NCBI GenBank assembly: GCA_934503195.1
Contig: CAKSVM010000003.1
Span: 1 to 64,000 of the forward strand
Direction: 5' to 3'
Source of the DNA: an uncultured Eubacteriales bacterium
GTDB taxonomy: Bacteria > Bacillota > Clostridia > Oscillospirales > CAG-272
Length of the DNA: 64,000 bases
Positions 1 to 9,040 of this stretch are shown here, in pieces. Each line of letters begins with the position of its first letter. The stretch's first letter is position 1. The notes under the pieces are model-generated. The model was not told the DNA's origin. It was given only the letters and a program-made list of their open reading frames with translations, and made no database searches. Both the position numbers and the translations under genes were made by a program.

Positions 1-1221
1 AAGCCGATGCGCGAGCATCTGAAGTTCGCGATGTCCTACTGGCACACAATGTGTGCCGACGGAACCGATATGTTCGGCGTCGGAACGAACGTCAAGACCT
101 ACGGCGAGTCCGACCCGATGGAGCTCGCGAAGGCTAAGGCTCACGCCGCGTTTGAGTTCATGGACAAGCTGTCAATCGACTATTTCTGCTTCCACGACCG
201 CGACATCGCGCCCGAGGGACGCACGCTCGACGAGAGCTGCGAGCGGCTCGACGTCATCTCCGACCTGCTCGCCGGCCTTATGAAGGAGCACGGCAAAAAG
301 CTCCTCTGGGGCACCGCGAACTGCTTCGGAAACCCGCGCTATATGCACGGCGCGGGTACTTCGCCGAACGCCGACGTCTTCGCCTTCGCCGCGGCGCAGA
401 TAAAGAAGGCGATCGACATCACAATGAAGCTCGGCGGAAATGGCTACGTCTACTGGGGCGGACGCGAGGGCTACGAGACTCTGCTCAACACCGATATGCG
501 GCTCGAACTCGACAATCTCGCCTACCTGCTGAAGCTCACCTCGTCCTACGCGCGTAAAAACGGCTACACCGGCGACTTCTACATCGAACCGAAGCCGAAG
601 GAGCCGACCAAGCATCAGTATGATTTCGACGCGGCGACGGTCTGCGGATTCCTCGCAAAGTACGGCCTTGATAAGGATTTCAAGCTCAACATCGAGGCGA
701 ATCACGCGACGCTCGCCGGACACACCTTCGAACACGAGCTGCGCGTCGCGAGAGTCAACGGCGCGTTCGGCTCGATCGACGCGAATCAGGGCGACACGCT
801 GCTCGGCTGGGACACCGACCAGTTCCCGACAAACGTCTATGACACGACGCTCTGTATGCTTGAGGTACTCCGCGCGGGCGGATTCACGAACGGCGGACTG
901 AACTTCGACGCGAAGGCGCGCCGCGGCTCGTTCACGTGGGAGGACATCGCGCTCTCCTACATCGCCGGAATGGATTCCTTCGCGCTCGGACTTGAAAAAG
1001 CCGCCGAGATCATCGAGGACGGCCGGATAGACAACTTTGTGAAGGAACGCTATTCGAGCTATTCACACGGCATCGGAAAGAAGATCTCCGACCGCGAGGC
1101 GACCATCGAGGAGCTTGACCTCTACGCGCGTTCGCTCGGCGACGTGACGACAAACCGCAGCGGCAGACAGGAATATCTCGAAAGCGTCGTCAACGACATT
1201 CTCTTCGGTGGAAACCGATGA
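1..1221 (+). CDS. xylA: Xylose isomerase, 5' end cut by the window edge
   Basis: Converts D-xylose to D-xylulose in the cytoplasm, the first step of isomerase-type xylose catabolism. The frame is open from base 1 and about 36 N-terminal residues lie outside the window: the first ATG inside (position 7) leaves 404 residues against a usual ~440. The catalytic histidine sits in FHDRD (about residue 63 from that ATG). Metal-site motifs [23 protein letters not shown] and GWDTDQFP follow in the family order. The stop overlaps the xylB start by 4 bp (ATGA), so the two are translationally coupled. The identification is secure; only the true start is unseen. Confidence 0.97.
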   Translation, partial: KPMREHLKFAMSYWHTMCADGTDMFGVGTNVKTYGESDPMELAKAKAHAAFEFMDKLSIDYFCFHDRDIAPEGRTLDESCERLDVISDLLAGLMKEHGKKLLWGTANCFGNPRYMHGAGTSPNADVFAFAAAQIKKAIDITMKLGGNGYVYWGGREGYETLLNTDMRLELDNLAYLLKLTSSYARKNGYTGDFYIEPKPKEPTKHQYDFDAATVCGFLAKYGLDKDFKLNIEANHATLAGHTFEHELRVARVNGAFGSIDANQGDTLLGWDTDQFPTNVYDTTLCMLEVLRAGGFTNGGLNFDAKARRGSFTWEDIALSYIAGMDSFALGLEKAAEIIEDGRIDNFVKERYSSYSHGIGKKISDREATIEELDLYARSLGDVTTNRSGRQEYLESVVNDILFGGNR

Positions 1222-2729
1222 GATACGTTGTCGGAGTCGACGTCGGAACGTCGGGGACAAAAGCCGCGCTGTTCGATGAATACGGCCGGACGATTTCATC
1301 GAAAACCGTTGAATATCCGCTCTATCAGCCGAAGAACGGCTGGGCCGAGCAGGACCCGGCCGACTGGAAAAACGCCGCGGTTGAGGCAATCCGCGCGGTC
1401 AGTCCCGAAAACGGCGAGGTCGCCGCTATAGGCGTGACCGGGCAGATGCACGGACTCGTGATGCTCGGCGAAGACGGCGAAGTTCTGCGCCGATCGATAA
1501 TCTGGTGCGACCAGCGCACAGGCGTGGAGTGCCGCGAGCTCGAGGAAACGCTCGGCAGGAAAAGGCTCATCTCGATCACCGCGAACCCGGCGATAACCGG
1601 GTTCACCGCGGCAAAGATTCTCTGGGTCAAAAAGCACGAGCCGGAGATATTCGGAAAGTGCCGGCATATCCTGCTTCCGAAGGACTATGTCCGCTATACG
1701 CTGACCGGGGAATTCGCGACCGATGTCTCGGACGCGAGCGGAACGCAGCTTCTCGACATTCCGAACCGCGACTGGTCGGATGAGATGCTCGAAACGCTCG
1801 GAATCAGGCGGGAAACGCTCGGAAAGGTTTACGAGTCGCCAGAGGTGACCGGATTCATCACAAAAGAGGCCGCGGAAAAATGCGGTCTCAGAGCCGGAAT
1901 CCCGGTCGTCGCCGGAGCGGGCGACAACGCCGCGGCCGCGGTCGGAATGGGAGTCGTAAATGAGGGCGACGCGTTCACGACGATCGGCACAAGCGGAGTA
2001 GTCTTCGCGCACACCGAAAAGCCGCTGATCGACCCGCTCGGACGGATTCACACCTTCTGCTGCGCCGTTCCCGGAAAGTGGCACGTGATGGGCGTGACAC
2101 AGGCCGCCGGACTTTCGCTCAGGTGGCTGCGCGACACGGTCTGCCGCGCTGAGGTCGAAGAAGCGGAGTCGAAAGGCGTCGACCCTTACGAGATAATGAC
2201 CGCCGAAGCCGAAAAATCGCCGATCGGCTCAAACCGACTGATTTTCCTCCCGTATCTGATGGGCGAGCGGACACCGCACGCCGATCCCGACTGCCGCGGG
2301 GCGTTTGTCGGCCTGTCGGCCTCGCACACCCGCGCCGATATGATTCGCGCGGTCATCGAGGGCGTAAGTTTCTCACTTAAAGACTGCCTGAAGGTTCTCG
2401 GCGAGGTCGGGATAGAGCCGTCGGTGATGAAGCTCTGCGGCGGCGGATGCCGGAGTCTCTTCTGGCGTCAGACGCTTTCCGACATTTACGGAATCCCGGT
2501 CTACCGGACGAATTCGGACGAGGGACCCGCGCTCGGCGCGGCGATACTCGCGATGGTCGGCGGCGGAATATACTCTTCGGTCGAAGAGGCGTGCCAAAAA
2601 TGCGTCTCACTTCGCGACAGTCTTTCGCCCGACAAGGCGCGCGGCGAGAGTTACGCGAGGGTTTACGCGATTTACGACAGCTTGTACGGTGCGCTCAGAG
2701 AGAGCTTCAAGGCACTCACAAAGATATAA
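1218..2729 (+). CDS. xylB: Xylulokinase
   Basis: Phosphorylates D-xylulose to xylulose-5-phosphate, feeding the pentose phosphate pathway. It is a full-length FGGY-family kinase of 503 residues. The N-terminal phosphate-binding motif [10 protein letters not shown], the GQMHGLV substrate region and WCDQRT are in the first lobe. GERTPHADP and the C-terminal [11 protein letters not shown] signature are in the second. The gene overlaps xylA by 4 bp and ends 3 bp before a perfect palindromic terminator. No xylose transporter or xylose regulator is visible in the window; they may lie upstream of base 1. Confidence 0.97.
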   Translation: MRYVVGVDVGTSGTKAALFDEYGRTISSKTVEYPLYQPKNGWAEQDPADWKNAAVEAIRAVSPENGEVAAIGVTGQMHGLVMLGEDGEVLRRSIIWCDQRTGVECRELEETLGRKRLISITANPAITGFTAAKILWVKKHEPEIFGKCRHILLPKDYVRYTLTGEFATDVSDASGTQLLDIPNRDWSDEMLETLGIRRETLGKVYESPEVTGFITKEAAEKCGLRAGIPVVAGAGDNAAAAVGMGVVNEGDAFTTIGTSGVVFAHTEKPLIDPLGRIHTFCCAVPGKWHVMGVTQAAGLSLRWLRDTVCRAEVEEAESKGVDPYEIMTAEAEKSPIGSNRLIFLPYLMGERTPHADPDCRGAFVGLSASHTRADMIRAVIEGVSFSLKDCLKVLGEVGIEPSVMKLCGGGCRSLFWRQTLSDIYGIPVYRTNSDEGPALGAAILAMVGGGIYSSVEEACQKCVSLRDSLSPDKARGESYARVYAIYDSLYGALRESFKALTKI

Positions 2730-2732
2730 AAG

Positions 2733-2760
2733 CAAAGAGAAGGCCGCGGCCTTCTCTTTG
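2733..2760. terminator. Bidirectional terminator between xylB and the glnQ-like gene
   Basis: A perfect 28-bp palindrome, CAAAGAGAAGGCCG followed by its complement, lies between convergent genes. The A/T-rich outer arms supply the U-tract in both directions. Confidence 0.85.
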
Positions 2761-2769
2761 TTCACAAAA

Positions 2770-3516
2770 TCACTTACTCTGCGCCTTGCCCAGAAACTCG
2801 CGCAGTCTGGCGTTCTCGGTCGAGTCAAAAAGCTCGGCCGGACGTCCGTCCGCCGCGATGAGTCCATGCTCCATGAAGATCACGCGGTCGGATATATACC
2901 TCGCGAAGCTCATCTCGTGCGTCACGACAATCATCGTCATCCGCTCAGACGCCAACTGCTTCATGACCGCCAACACCTCTCCGGTAAGCTCGGGGTCGAG
3001 CGCGCTCGTCGGCTCGTCGAAGAGCAGAATCTCCGGGTCGGTCATCAGCGCGCGCGCGATCGCGACTCTCTGCTTCTGTCCGCCCGAAAGTGACGACGGC
3101 ATCTCGTCGATCTTGTCGGCGAGTCCGACCTTCGCCAGAAGCTTTTCGCACTTCTCGTTCGCCTCAGGCTTTGTCATCAGCTTGTTCGTCACCGGGGCGC
3201 AGATCATGTTTCCGCGGACCGTCATGTGCGGGAAAAGATTGAAATGCTGAAAGACCATTCCCGTCTTCGAGAGAATCTTCCGTATCTGCTTGTCCTTTAC
3301 GTAAATCCCGTCCTTCACGAAATACTCGCCGCCAATCGCGATGCTTCCGCCCGAGATCCGCTCAAGGCCGATAAGCGACCGCAGCATCGTGCTTTTTCCC
3401 GATCCCGACGGTCCGATCACCGAGATGATCTCGCCCTTCTCCACCTCCAGCGAAACGCCCATCAGAACGTCGGTCTCGCCGAAGGATTTTTTTATGTTTT
3501 CAGCTTTAATCATCAT
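2770..3516 (-). CDS. Polar amino acid ABC transporter, ATP-binding protein
   Basis: Cytoplasmic ATPase of a GlnQ/HisP-type importer, 248 residues, the normal family length. Walker A is GPSGSGKST (about residues 35-43), the ABC signature is LSGGQKQR and Walker B is ILLFDEPTSALDP. The switch histidine is in VVTHEM. The tract NLFPHMTVRGN after the Q-loop is typical of the amino acid subfamily. It starts 11 bp after the permease stop, with GAGGTGA as ribosome binding site ahead of two consecutive ATG codons. No periplasmic-type binding protein gene is adjacent, so the substrate cannot be stated. Confidence 0.93.
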   Translation of the reverse strand: MMIKAENIKKSFGETDVLMGVSLEVEKGEIISVIGPSGSGKSTMLRSLIGLERISGGSIAIGGEYFVKDGIYVKDKQIRKILSKTGMVFQHFNLFPHMTVRGNMICAPVTNKLMTKPEANEKCEKLLAKVGLADKIDEMPSSLSGGQKQRVAIARALMTDPEILLFDEPTSALDPELTGEVLAVMKQLASERMTMIVVTHEMSFARYISDRVIFMEHGLIAADGRPAELFDSTENARLREFLGKAQSK

Positions 3517-3527
3517 AAAAGGTCACC

Positions 3528-4184
3528 TCAGTACGTAGTCTTCCGCTCGATCGCCGCGAAAATCTTGGTTAAGACAAAAATCATCGCTAGATAAATCACC
3601 GCCGCCACGACGAACGGCATTATGTTGACAAGCGCGTTGACCTGTCCCTTTGTCTTGTGCATCAGATCCGCAAGTCCGATCGTCGTCACCAGCGCGGTGT
3701 CCTTGACAAGGCTCACCGACTCGTTGCAGACCGCCGGAATCGCGACCTTGATCATCTGCGGAATCACGATCTTCACAAGGGTGGCGAAATGCGACAGTCC
3801 GAGAACCTGCGCCGCCTCATACTGTCCCTTGTCGATCGACTTGATTCCGCCGCGGAAAATCTCGCAGAAATACGCCGCGTAGTTCAGAATGAACGCCACG
3901 CAGGCCGCCGTGAAGCGATCCAGCACGAGATACTGACCGATGAAGGGTATGTAAGGCAGTCCGAAATAGACGAAGAGCAGCTGAAGCATCAGCGGCGTTC
4001 CGCGCATGATGAAGACATAGAATCTCGCCACCGCGCGGATGACCGTGATCTTTGTCTGCGAAAGCAGCGTCGTTATGAAGCCAAGCGGCAGCGACGCTAT
4101 GATTGTGATGAAAAACAGCGACACCGTGACACCGAGTCCCTGCGAAAGTATTTTCAGAGTATTTGTGAAGTCGGATAATGTAAT
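3528..4184 (-). CDS. Amino acid ABC transporter permease (His/Glu/Gln type)
   Basis: Integral membrane permease partner of the downstream ATPase. The core shows FIMRGTPLMLQLLF, the EIFRGGIKSID loop and EAAQVLGL, the EAA-type loop that contacts the ATPase. Five or so hydrophobic segments follow. The start is unusual. A GTG at 4124 would cut into the first helix and omit the conserved GLGVTVSL lead-in, which is present in frame upstream. The best ribosome binding site (GGGGGAG, 4191-4197) is 6 bp from an ATT codon at 4184, so I chose ATT (219 codons with the stop). A consensus promoter lies just upstream. Family identity is firm; the start codon is tentative. Confidence 0.88.
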   Translation of the reverse strand: MTLSDFTNTLKILSQGLGVTVSLFFITIIASLPLGFITTLLSQTKITVIRAVARFYVFIMRGTPLMLQLLFVYFGLPYIPFIGQYLVLDRFTAACVAFILNYAAYFCEIFRGGIKSIDKGQYEAAQVLGLSHFATLVKIVIPQMIKVAIPAVCNESVSLVKDTALVTTIGLADLMHKTKGQVNALVNIMPFVVAAVIYLAMIFVLTKIFAAIERKTTY

Positions 4185-4236
4185 TGAAATCTCCCCCGAT
4201 CTGAGTCGATAATCGCGCCTTTTAACGCGCCTATAT

Positions 4237-4265
4237 ATTATACCACATCTTTTTAGTTTTGTAAA
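4237..4265 (-). promoter_or_regulatory. Promoter of the amino acid permease/ATPase pair
   Basis: On the minus strand, TTTACA (4260-4265) and TATAAT (4237-4242) are separated by 17 bp. Confidence 0.75.
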
Positions 4266-4297
4266 GGGCTAAAGGAAAAATATTTTTGAAAAAAAGG

Positions 4298-4326
4298 TTG
4301 AAATTTTGCGAAAGATGTGGTAGAAT
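4298..4326 (+). promoter_or_regulatory. Promoter of the lipid kinase operon
   Basis: TTGAAA (4298-4303), a 17-bp spacer, then TAGAAT (4321-4326), 33 bp before the GTG start. Confidence 0.7.
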
Positions 4327-4358
4327 ATAGATAGTAATAATTCAGAAAGGAAAACAGC

Positions 4359-5348
4359 GTGACAAAACATATCTTCATTGTAAATCCGGCAGCCGGAAAA
4401 GGCTCCGAGGCGGCGGATATCTCAGACGTCATCCGCGACGCCTGCGACGCCTGCGAGGTGGATTACGAGATCCATCAGACCACCGCTCCGGGCGACGCAA
4501 CCGCCTTCACACGCGCGAAAATCAAGGACAAGCCGACGTCCGACGAGTACAGATTCTACGCCTGCGGCGGCGACGGAACGCTCTCAGACGTCATCTCGGG
4601 CGCGATTGACGAATCGCTCGGCGCGCCGCTTCCGGGCGTCCACATCGGTTGCGTCCCGACCGGAACCGGAAACGATTTCACGAGAAATTTCAGCCAGAGC
4701 GAATTCTTCCTCGACGTCACAAAGCAGCTTTTAGCCGACCCGATCACTATCGACTGCTTCCGCTTTGACGGCCACACCGCCGACTCGGACCGCTACGGAA
4801 TCAATATGGTCAACATCGGCTTCGACTGCGACGTCGTCTGCAAGGCCGCCGAACTCAAAAAACGCCGCTTCTTCCCGAAAAGCCTCGCGTATGTCGTCGG
4901 CGTCATAATTATCTTAAAAAAGAATCTCGGCCAGACAATGACCGTCACCGACTCGGACGGAAACACGCAGAGCCGTGAGTTCCAGCTCGTCGCCGTCGCC
5001 AACGGCGGCTTCTGCGGCGGAGGATTCCATTCCGCGCCCGAATCAAAGCTCGACGACGGACTTCTCGACGTCAGCCTCATCAAAAAGGTCAACCGCCGCG
5101 ATTTTCTCCGCCTCGTCGGCCACTACAAAAACGGAACGCACCTCAGAACCCGACTCGGAAAGCGCGTCGTGAACTACCGCCAGATGACAAGCGTCTCGCT
5201 CGCCTTCCCTTCCGAGACGAATGTCTGCGTCGACGGCGAGATTTTCCGCCTGCGTGAGGTCGACCTCTCGGTCGTCCCGCGCGCGGTTTCCTTCCTGATC
5301 CCGGTCGGATCGGTCTACGACCCATATTTCAAGGAGAAAAGAAAATGA
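4359..5348 (+). CDS. Diacylglycerol/lipid kinase family protein (DagK/YegS type)
   Basis: Soluble lipid kinase of the NAD-kinase-like superfamily, 329 residues. The N-terminal motif is FIVNPAAGKG. The catalytic GGDGT is at about residues 68-72, and the nucleotide loop is PTGTGNDFTRNF near residue 105. The C-terminal half carries GGFCGGGFHSAPESKLDDG, typical of diacylglycerol kinases that recycle lipid for membrane or teichoic acid turnover. The start is GTG with GAAAGG 8 bp upstream; there is no in-frame ATG nearby. It overlaps the nucleoside hydrolase by 4 bp. The exact lipid substrate is not deducible. Confidence 0.9.
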   Translation: MTKHIFIVNPAAGKGSEAADISDVIRDACDACEVDYEIHQTTAPGDATAFTRAKIKDKPTSDEYRFYACGGDGTLSDVISGAIDESLGAPLPGVHIGCVPTGTGNDFTRNFSQSEFFLDVTKQLLADPITIDCFRFDGHTADSDRYGINMVNIGFDCDVVCKAAELKKRRFFPKSLAYVVGVIIILKKNLGQTMTVTDSDGNTQSREFQLVAVANGGFCGGGFHSAPESKLDDGLLDVSLIKKVNRRDFLRLVGHYKNGTHLRTRLGKRVVNYRQMTSVSLAFPSETNVCVDGEIFRLREVDLSVVPRAVSFLIPVGSVYDPYFKEKRK

Positions 5349-6208
5349 AAAAGATCATAATCGACACCGATCTCGGCGGCGACTGCGACGACGTCGGCGC
5401 GCTCGCCGTCGCCTGCAATCTCGCGAAACGCGGCGACGCCGAGCTTCTCGCCGTCACCTACTGCATCGGAAACCCGTGGGGCGGATATTTTACAAGGCAC
5501 GAACTCGATTATTTCGGCTTCGGAAAGGTTCCGCTCGGCGTTCTTAAGGACGAAAGCTTCATGACCGACCCGGGTTATTCGCGCTATTCGCGGCCGATCT
5601 GCGAGTCGTGGAAGATTCCTACGCCCGATTTTGACGACGCCGTGAAGGTTCTCCGCCGCGCGCTTTCGGAAAACTCCGACGTGACGCTGATCGCGATCGG
5701 TCCGCTCAGAAACATCGCGAACCTCCTCGACTCGAAGCCCGACGAAATTTCGCCGCTCACGGGCGTCGAGCTTGTGAAAAAATCGGTGCGCGGATTCGTC
5801 ACGATGCTCGGAAGCTTCCGCCCGGATTTCACCGAGTGGAACGTCGAAATGGACATCCCTTCGGCTCGAAAAACGGTCGAAAAAATGCCGGTACCGATAA
5901 TTTTCTCGCCGTTTGAGCTAGGCAACCACATAAAAACCGGAAATCTCCTGAAGTCTCTCCCAGAAACTCACCCGGTCCGCGAGGCCTACAGATTCTATAC
6001 AAACGGCGGTTTCTTACGCCCGAGCTGGGATCTCATCACGGTTTATTTCGCGATTACCGACAGTAACATATGGAATCTCCGCGAAACATTTGTGAATATC
6101 GACGAAAAAGGTCGTTTTGCCGAATCAACCGGAAGCGGAATGTTCGCTCTCGAACAGAACGCCGACGATGCGGGAATCGTGAAAATTCTCGACGAACTCA
6201 TGAAATAA
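5345..6208 (+). CDS. Nucleoside hydrolase (IUNH family)
   Basis: Predicted to cleave the N-glycosidic bond of nucleosides. The family signature for calcium and ribose binding is at the N terminus as DTDLGGDCDDVGAL, with the expected DxDxxxDD pattern slightly altered. The mid region TLIAIGPLRNIANLL is the standard second motif. TEWNVEMD contains the N-E pair that normally contacts ribose, and the last metal Asp is probably in RPSWDLIT. It is 287 residues, a little short of the usual ~310. It overlaps the lipid kinase by 4 bp (ATGA), an unusual pairing with no obvious metabolic link. Confidence 0.87.
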   Translation: MKKIIIDTDLGGDCDDVGALAVACNLAKRGDAELLAVTYCIGNPWGGYFTRHELDYFGFGKVPLGVLKDESFMTDPGYSRYSRPICESWKIPTPDFDDAVKVLRRALSENSDVTLIAIGPLRNIANLLDSKPDEISPLTGVELVKKSVRGFVTMLGSFRPDFTEWNVEMDIPSARKTVEKMPVPIIFSPFELGNHIKTGNLLKSLPETHPVREAYRFYTNGGFLRPSWDLITVYFAITDSNIWNLRETFVNIDEKGRFAESTGSGMFALEQNADDAGIVKILDELMK

Positions 6209-6211
6209 ATC

Positions 6212-6245
6212 ATCGCCCCCCGCATATAATTTTGCGGGGGGCGAT
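6212..6245. terminator. Strong bidirectional terminator
   Basis: ATCGCCCCCCGCA is paired with its exact complement around an 8-nt AT loop, between the nucleoside hydrolase and the convergent abrB-like gene. Confidence 0.85.
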
Positions 6246-6249
6246 AATT

Positions 6250-6501
6250 TCAGTTTTCGCTGATCTTGTTCATTGCCTCAAGGCAGTGCTTGCAGATGAG
6301 CTTGCCCTCGTAGTAGAACGCGTCGTCGGTGTTTCCGCAGAAAATGCAAGCCGGAGAGTATTTTTTGAGGATGATTTTGTCTTCATCGACAAAAATCTCA
6401 ACCGAGTCCTTTGTTTTTATGTCCATTTTGTTGCGAAGTTCGATCGGAAGCACAATTCTTCCCAGTTCATCAACGCGGCGAACGATACCTACAGATTTCA
6501 T
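6250..6501 (-). CDS. AbrB-family transition-state regulator with CxxC zinc knuckle
   Basis: Small DNA-binding protein of 83 residues. The swapped-hairpin AbrB domain is MKSVGIVRRVDELGRIVLPI, followed by SVEIFVDEDKIILKKY. The C-terminal half has CIFCGN and CKHCLE, a four-cysteine knuckle that clostridial AbrB proteins commonly have in place of the Bacillus C-domain. I chose the ATG at 6501 because the AbrB domain begins there; a TTG further upstream would add unrelated residues. It lies next to spmA/spmB, which fits a stationary-phase or sporulation role. Its targets are unknown. Confidence 0.88.
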   Translation of the reverse strand: MKSVGIVRRVDELGRIVLPIELRNKMDIKTKDSVEIFVDEDKIILKKYSPACIFCGNTDDAFYYEGKLICKHCLEAMNKISEN

Positions 6502-6673
6502 AAATTTCTTTTTTCCCTTCAAGTAAACGTATTCAAAAATTGGTACGGCCAACCTTTGTATACATATTTTACCATATTTCGATTAAAAAGTCAATATTTG
6601 CTTTGAAATTTCTCTGACGATTTTTAAGCGGATTCAAATCGATTTTTTGTACAGAATGGAGAAATATTAAAAG

Positions 6674-7261
6674 ATGCTTGGAAAAGTGTTCGCTGTGATC
6701 TGTGTTTTTTCGTTTATCTGGTCGATTTTTGACGGCTCGACCGCGAATCTGGCTCCCGCGATCCTCGACGGAACTGGAAAAGCCGTCAGCGTCACGCTCG
6801 CGCTCGTCGGCACGATGAGCCTCTGGAGCGGCGTGATGGAGGTTCTGCGCGAGGCCGGGGCGATCGGAAAGCTGTCAAAACTCCTGAAACCGCTGACAAA
6901 AATCCTCTTCCCGACCGCGTCGCGCACGAAAAAAGGCCTTGACGCGGCGGTCGCCTGCATATCGGCGAATCTTCTCGGGATCGGAAACGCCGCGACGCCG
7001 CTCGCGATCACGGCTCTGCGCGAAATGCAGTTTAATGAAAAAACGAACGACCTCTCTCCGACCGCGACCGACGATTCGCTGATGCTGACCGCGCTCTGCA
7101 CGGCTTCGTTTTCGATCGTCCCGACGAACGTCCTCGCGCTCCGGAAGGCGGCGAGTGCGCTGGTGATGTTTGAAATAATCCCTAAAATCTGGTTCTGCGG
7201 GCTTGTTGGAAGTATCACCGCCGTGATTTTTTCCAAGATCTGCCAGAAGGTGTTCAGATGA
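6674..7261 (+). CDS. spmA: Spore maturation protein A
   Basis: Membrane protein of the nucleoside-recognition (Gate) fold, 195 residues, needed for spore core dehydration in endospore formers. Motifs include SLWSGVMEVLREAG, LNLLGIGNAATPL-like sequence (here ANLLGIGNAATPLAI) and the NDLSPTATDDSLMLT region typical of SpmA. Hydrophobic segments occur near both ends and the middle. The ATG at 6674 is the only sensible start. It overlaps spmB by 4 bp, the conserved gene order. Its presence argues that the organism is, or descends from, a spore former. Confidence 0.94.
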   Translation: MLGKVFAVICVFSFIWSIFDGSTANLAPAILDGTGKAVSVTLALVGTMSLWSGVMEVLREAGAIGKLSKLLKPLTKILFPTASRTKKGLDAAVACISANLLGIGNAATPLAITALREMQFNEKTNDLSPTATDDSLMLTALCTASFSIVPTNVLALRKAASALVMFEIIPKIWFCGLVGSITAVIFSKICQKVFR

Positions 7262-7755
7262 TCGAGATGATTTCGGCGTCGATCGTCCCGGCGGTCGTCG
7301 CGCTCTGCGGATTTCTGATTCTGATTTCAAAAAAACCGCTCTTCGACACCTTCATTTCGGGCGCGAAGCGCGGATTTTCGACGTCGGTCGAGCTTTTTCC
7401 GACGCTCTGCGTGCTTTTCTGCGGCGTTTCGATGCTCCAGAACTGCGGCTTCACCGACCTCGCGTCAAAGCTCCTGACAAAAATCGGAATTCCCGACGGA
7501 CTCGCGCCGTTTCTGCTCCTCCGCCCGATCTCAGGCGCGGCGTCGACGGCGATGCTTTCGGATATTTTCACCAATTCCGGAGCCGACAGCCGCGCGGGAA
7601 TTATCGCGTCTGTCATAATGGGCTCGTCCGACACGCTGATTTACATCGTCTCGGTCTACCAGTCGGCGGCCGGAATCAAGAAATCGCGCGGCGTGCTGAT
7701 CCCGGCGTTTCTCGCGATGATCGCCGTCTGCGCGGCCGCGATACTGATTTCCTGA
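7258..7755 (+). CDS. spmB: Spore maturation protein B
   Basis: Partner of SpmA, 165 residues, with the same Gate-domain membrane fold. Visible motifs are the FISGAKRGFSTSVELFPTL segment, LRPISGAASTAML, and GSSDTLIYIVSVY near the C terminus. All are standard SpmB blocks. Its start ATG overlaps the spmA stop. The two proteins are thought to act together in spore cortex or core dehydration. A CapA-like gene converges 34 bp beyond its stop, with no clear terminator between them. Confidence 0.94.
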   Translation: MIEMISASIVPAVVALCGFLILISKKPLFDTFISGAKRGFSTSVELFPTLCVLFCGVSMLQNCGFTDLASKLLTKIGIPDGLAPFLLLRPISGAASTAMLSDIFTNSGADSRAGIIASVIMGSSDTLIYIVSVYQSAAGIKKSRGVLIPAFLAMIAVCAAAILIS

Positions 7756-7789
7756 AGTTGCTTTGTCAAATGAAAATGTCCGTTTTTTA

Positions 7790-9040
7790 TCAGTCGGCGA
7801 TGAAATCGCCCATAATCTTTTTGGCGTATTTTCGCATCTCGTCCGGCATCGCGCCCGTGCCGAAAAGGTTGTAGAGTCCGTGCGTCTTCGCCTTCGCGTC
7901 GGGGTAGTCGTCAAGGAAATAGAGGTGCGAATTCAGCCATCCCGGACCAAAATAGAACGCTGTCGGAACGAAGGCCGGAGAGTCGATAAATACGCTTCCG
8001 TCCGACATTTTCACGATATCGAAGGTCAGAAATCCGCCGACCATATTCTGCCACGCGGCCATTCCCGAGATCAGATTTCCGAGCGAATAAATACAGAGCG
8101 TCTGTCTCTCGCCGTTCGTGGATTCCACCCATTCGATCTGCTGAAGCACGTGCGGATGATGTCCGATTATCACATCCGCGCCGTTGTCCGAAAAGAGCTT
8201 CGCCAGTCTTTTTTGCTCAGTCGTTGGCGTGTTCTGATTTTCGTTTCCCCAGTGAACCGATACGATGACGACGTCGGCGGCCTCGCGCGCGGCGGCGAGC
8301 TGTTTTTTGATATCAGAATCGTTCGTGTACGGAACTACCAGCTCGGATTTTCCGAGCGTGATGCCGTTAGTCATCTCGGTGTAACCGATGAGCGCGATTT
8401 TCACGCCGTTTTTTTCGATAATCCGCGGCGTGTCGAAGTCCTTCCGGTCCGAATAACCGCCGATCATCGTCACGTCAAGCGATTTCCAGAAGTCGATCGT
8501 CGCTCGCAGCCCGTTCGTCCCCTTGTCGCACATATGATTGTTCGCGATATTAACGATATCGAAGCCGATTTCGATCAGATCGTAGGCCAGATCGCGCGGC
8601 GAATTGAAGGTCGGGTAGCCCGAATAGCCGTATTCCTCGCCGGCCATCAGCGTTTCCTGATTGATGAACGCGAGGTCGAACGACTTTATATAGTCGATGA
8701 CATCCTCGTAGGTCGGTTTGAAATTGTATTTTCGGATATTCTTTTCGCCCGCCGCCTTCTGAGCCGACGCGCGGCGTTCGGCGTCCATGTAGATGCAGGG
8801 GTGGATCACGTTGTCGCCAGCCGCGACGAAGGAAATCCGCGCCGTTTCGATCTTTGGCAGCACCGATTCGTCGATTCTCACGGCAGCCTCATTTCCCCGC
8901 TCGGATCTCAGCGCGGGATAGAGAACGCGGTTGACGTCGTTCCGTGAAATCGGCAGCTCGCCGCACGAAGCGAGGATAAAAATCATCATGAAGACAAGCG
9001 TCAAAAGTCTGAAAATGCCGATTACGCCTGACTTTTTCAC
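7790..9040 (-). CDS. CapA/PgsA-like metallophosphatase-fold lipoprotein
   Basis: A 416-residue member of the CapA family (poly-gamma-glutamate capsule biosynthesis protein, calcineurin-like fold). The lipobox LASC follows a hydrophobic stretch, so it should be anchored outside the membrane. Fold motifs seen are AAGDNVIH, AFINQETL, NIANNHMCDKG, SVHWGNE and IGHHPHVLQ, all expected metal-site blocks. The GTG at 9040 overlaps the upstream GH4 stop (GTGA) and starts directly before the signal peptide; a start further upstream would lie inside the GH4 gene. No capsule operon is visible, so it may have another cell-surface role. Confidence 0.9.
   Translation of the reverse strand: MKKSGVIGIFRLLTLVFMMIFILASCGELPISRNDVNRVLYPALRSERGNEAAVRIDESVLPKIETARISFVAAGDNVIHPCIYMDAERRASAQKAAGEKNIRKYNFKPTYEDVIDYIKSFDLAFINQETLMAGEEYGYSGYPTFNSPRDLAYDLIEIGFDIVNIANNHMCDKGTNGLRATIDFWKSLDVTMIGGYSDRKDFDTPRIIEKNGVKIALIGYTEMTNGITLGKSELVVPYTNDSDIKKQLAAAREAADVVIVSVHWGNENQNTPTTEQKRLAKLFSDNGADVIIGHHPHVLQQIEWVESTNGERQTLCIYSLGNLISGMAAWQNMVGGFLTFDIVKMSDGSVFIDSPAFVPTAFYFGPGWLNSHLYFLDDYPDAKAKTHGLYNLFGTGAMPDEMRKYAKKIMGDFIAD

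Noticed and set aside
2770..4184. Complete amino acid ABC importer
   Set aside because: Only ATPase and permease are present; no binding protein gene lies within the neighbouring sequence.
7763..8947. A 394-codon open frame opposite the CapA-like gene
   Set aside because: Shadow of a real gene with no ribosome binding site and Arg/Val-rich translation without family resemblance.
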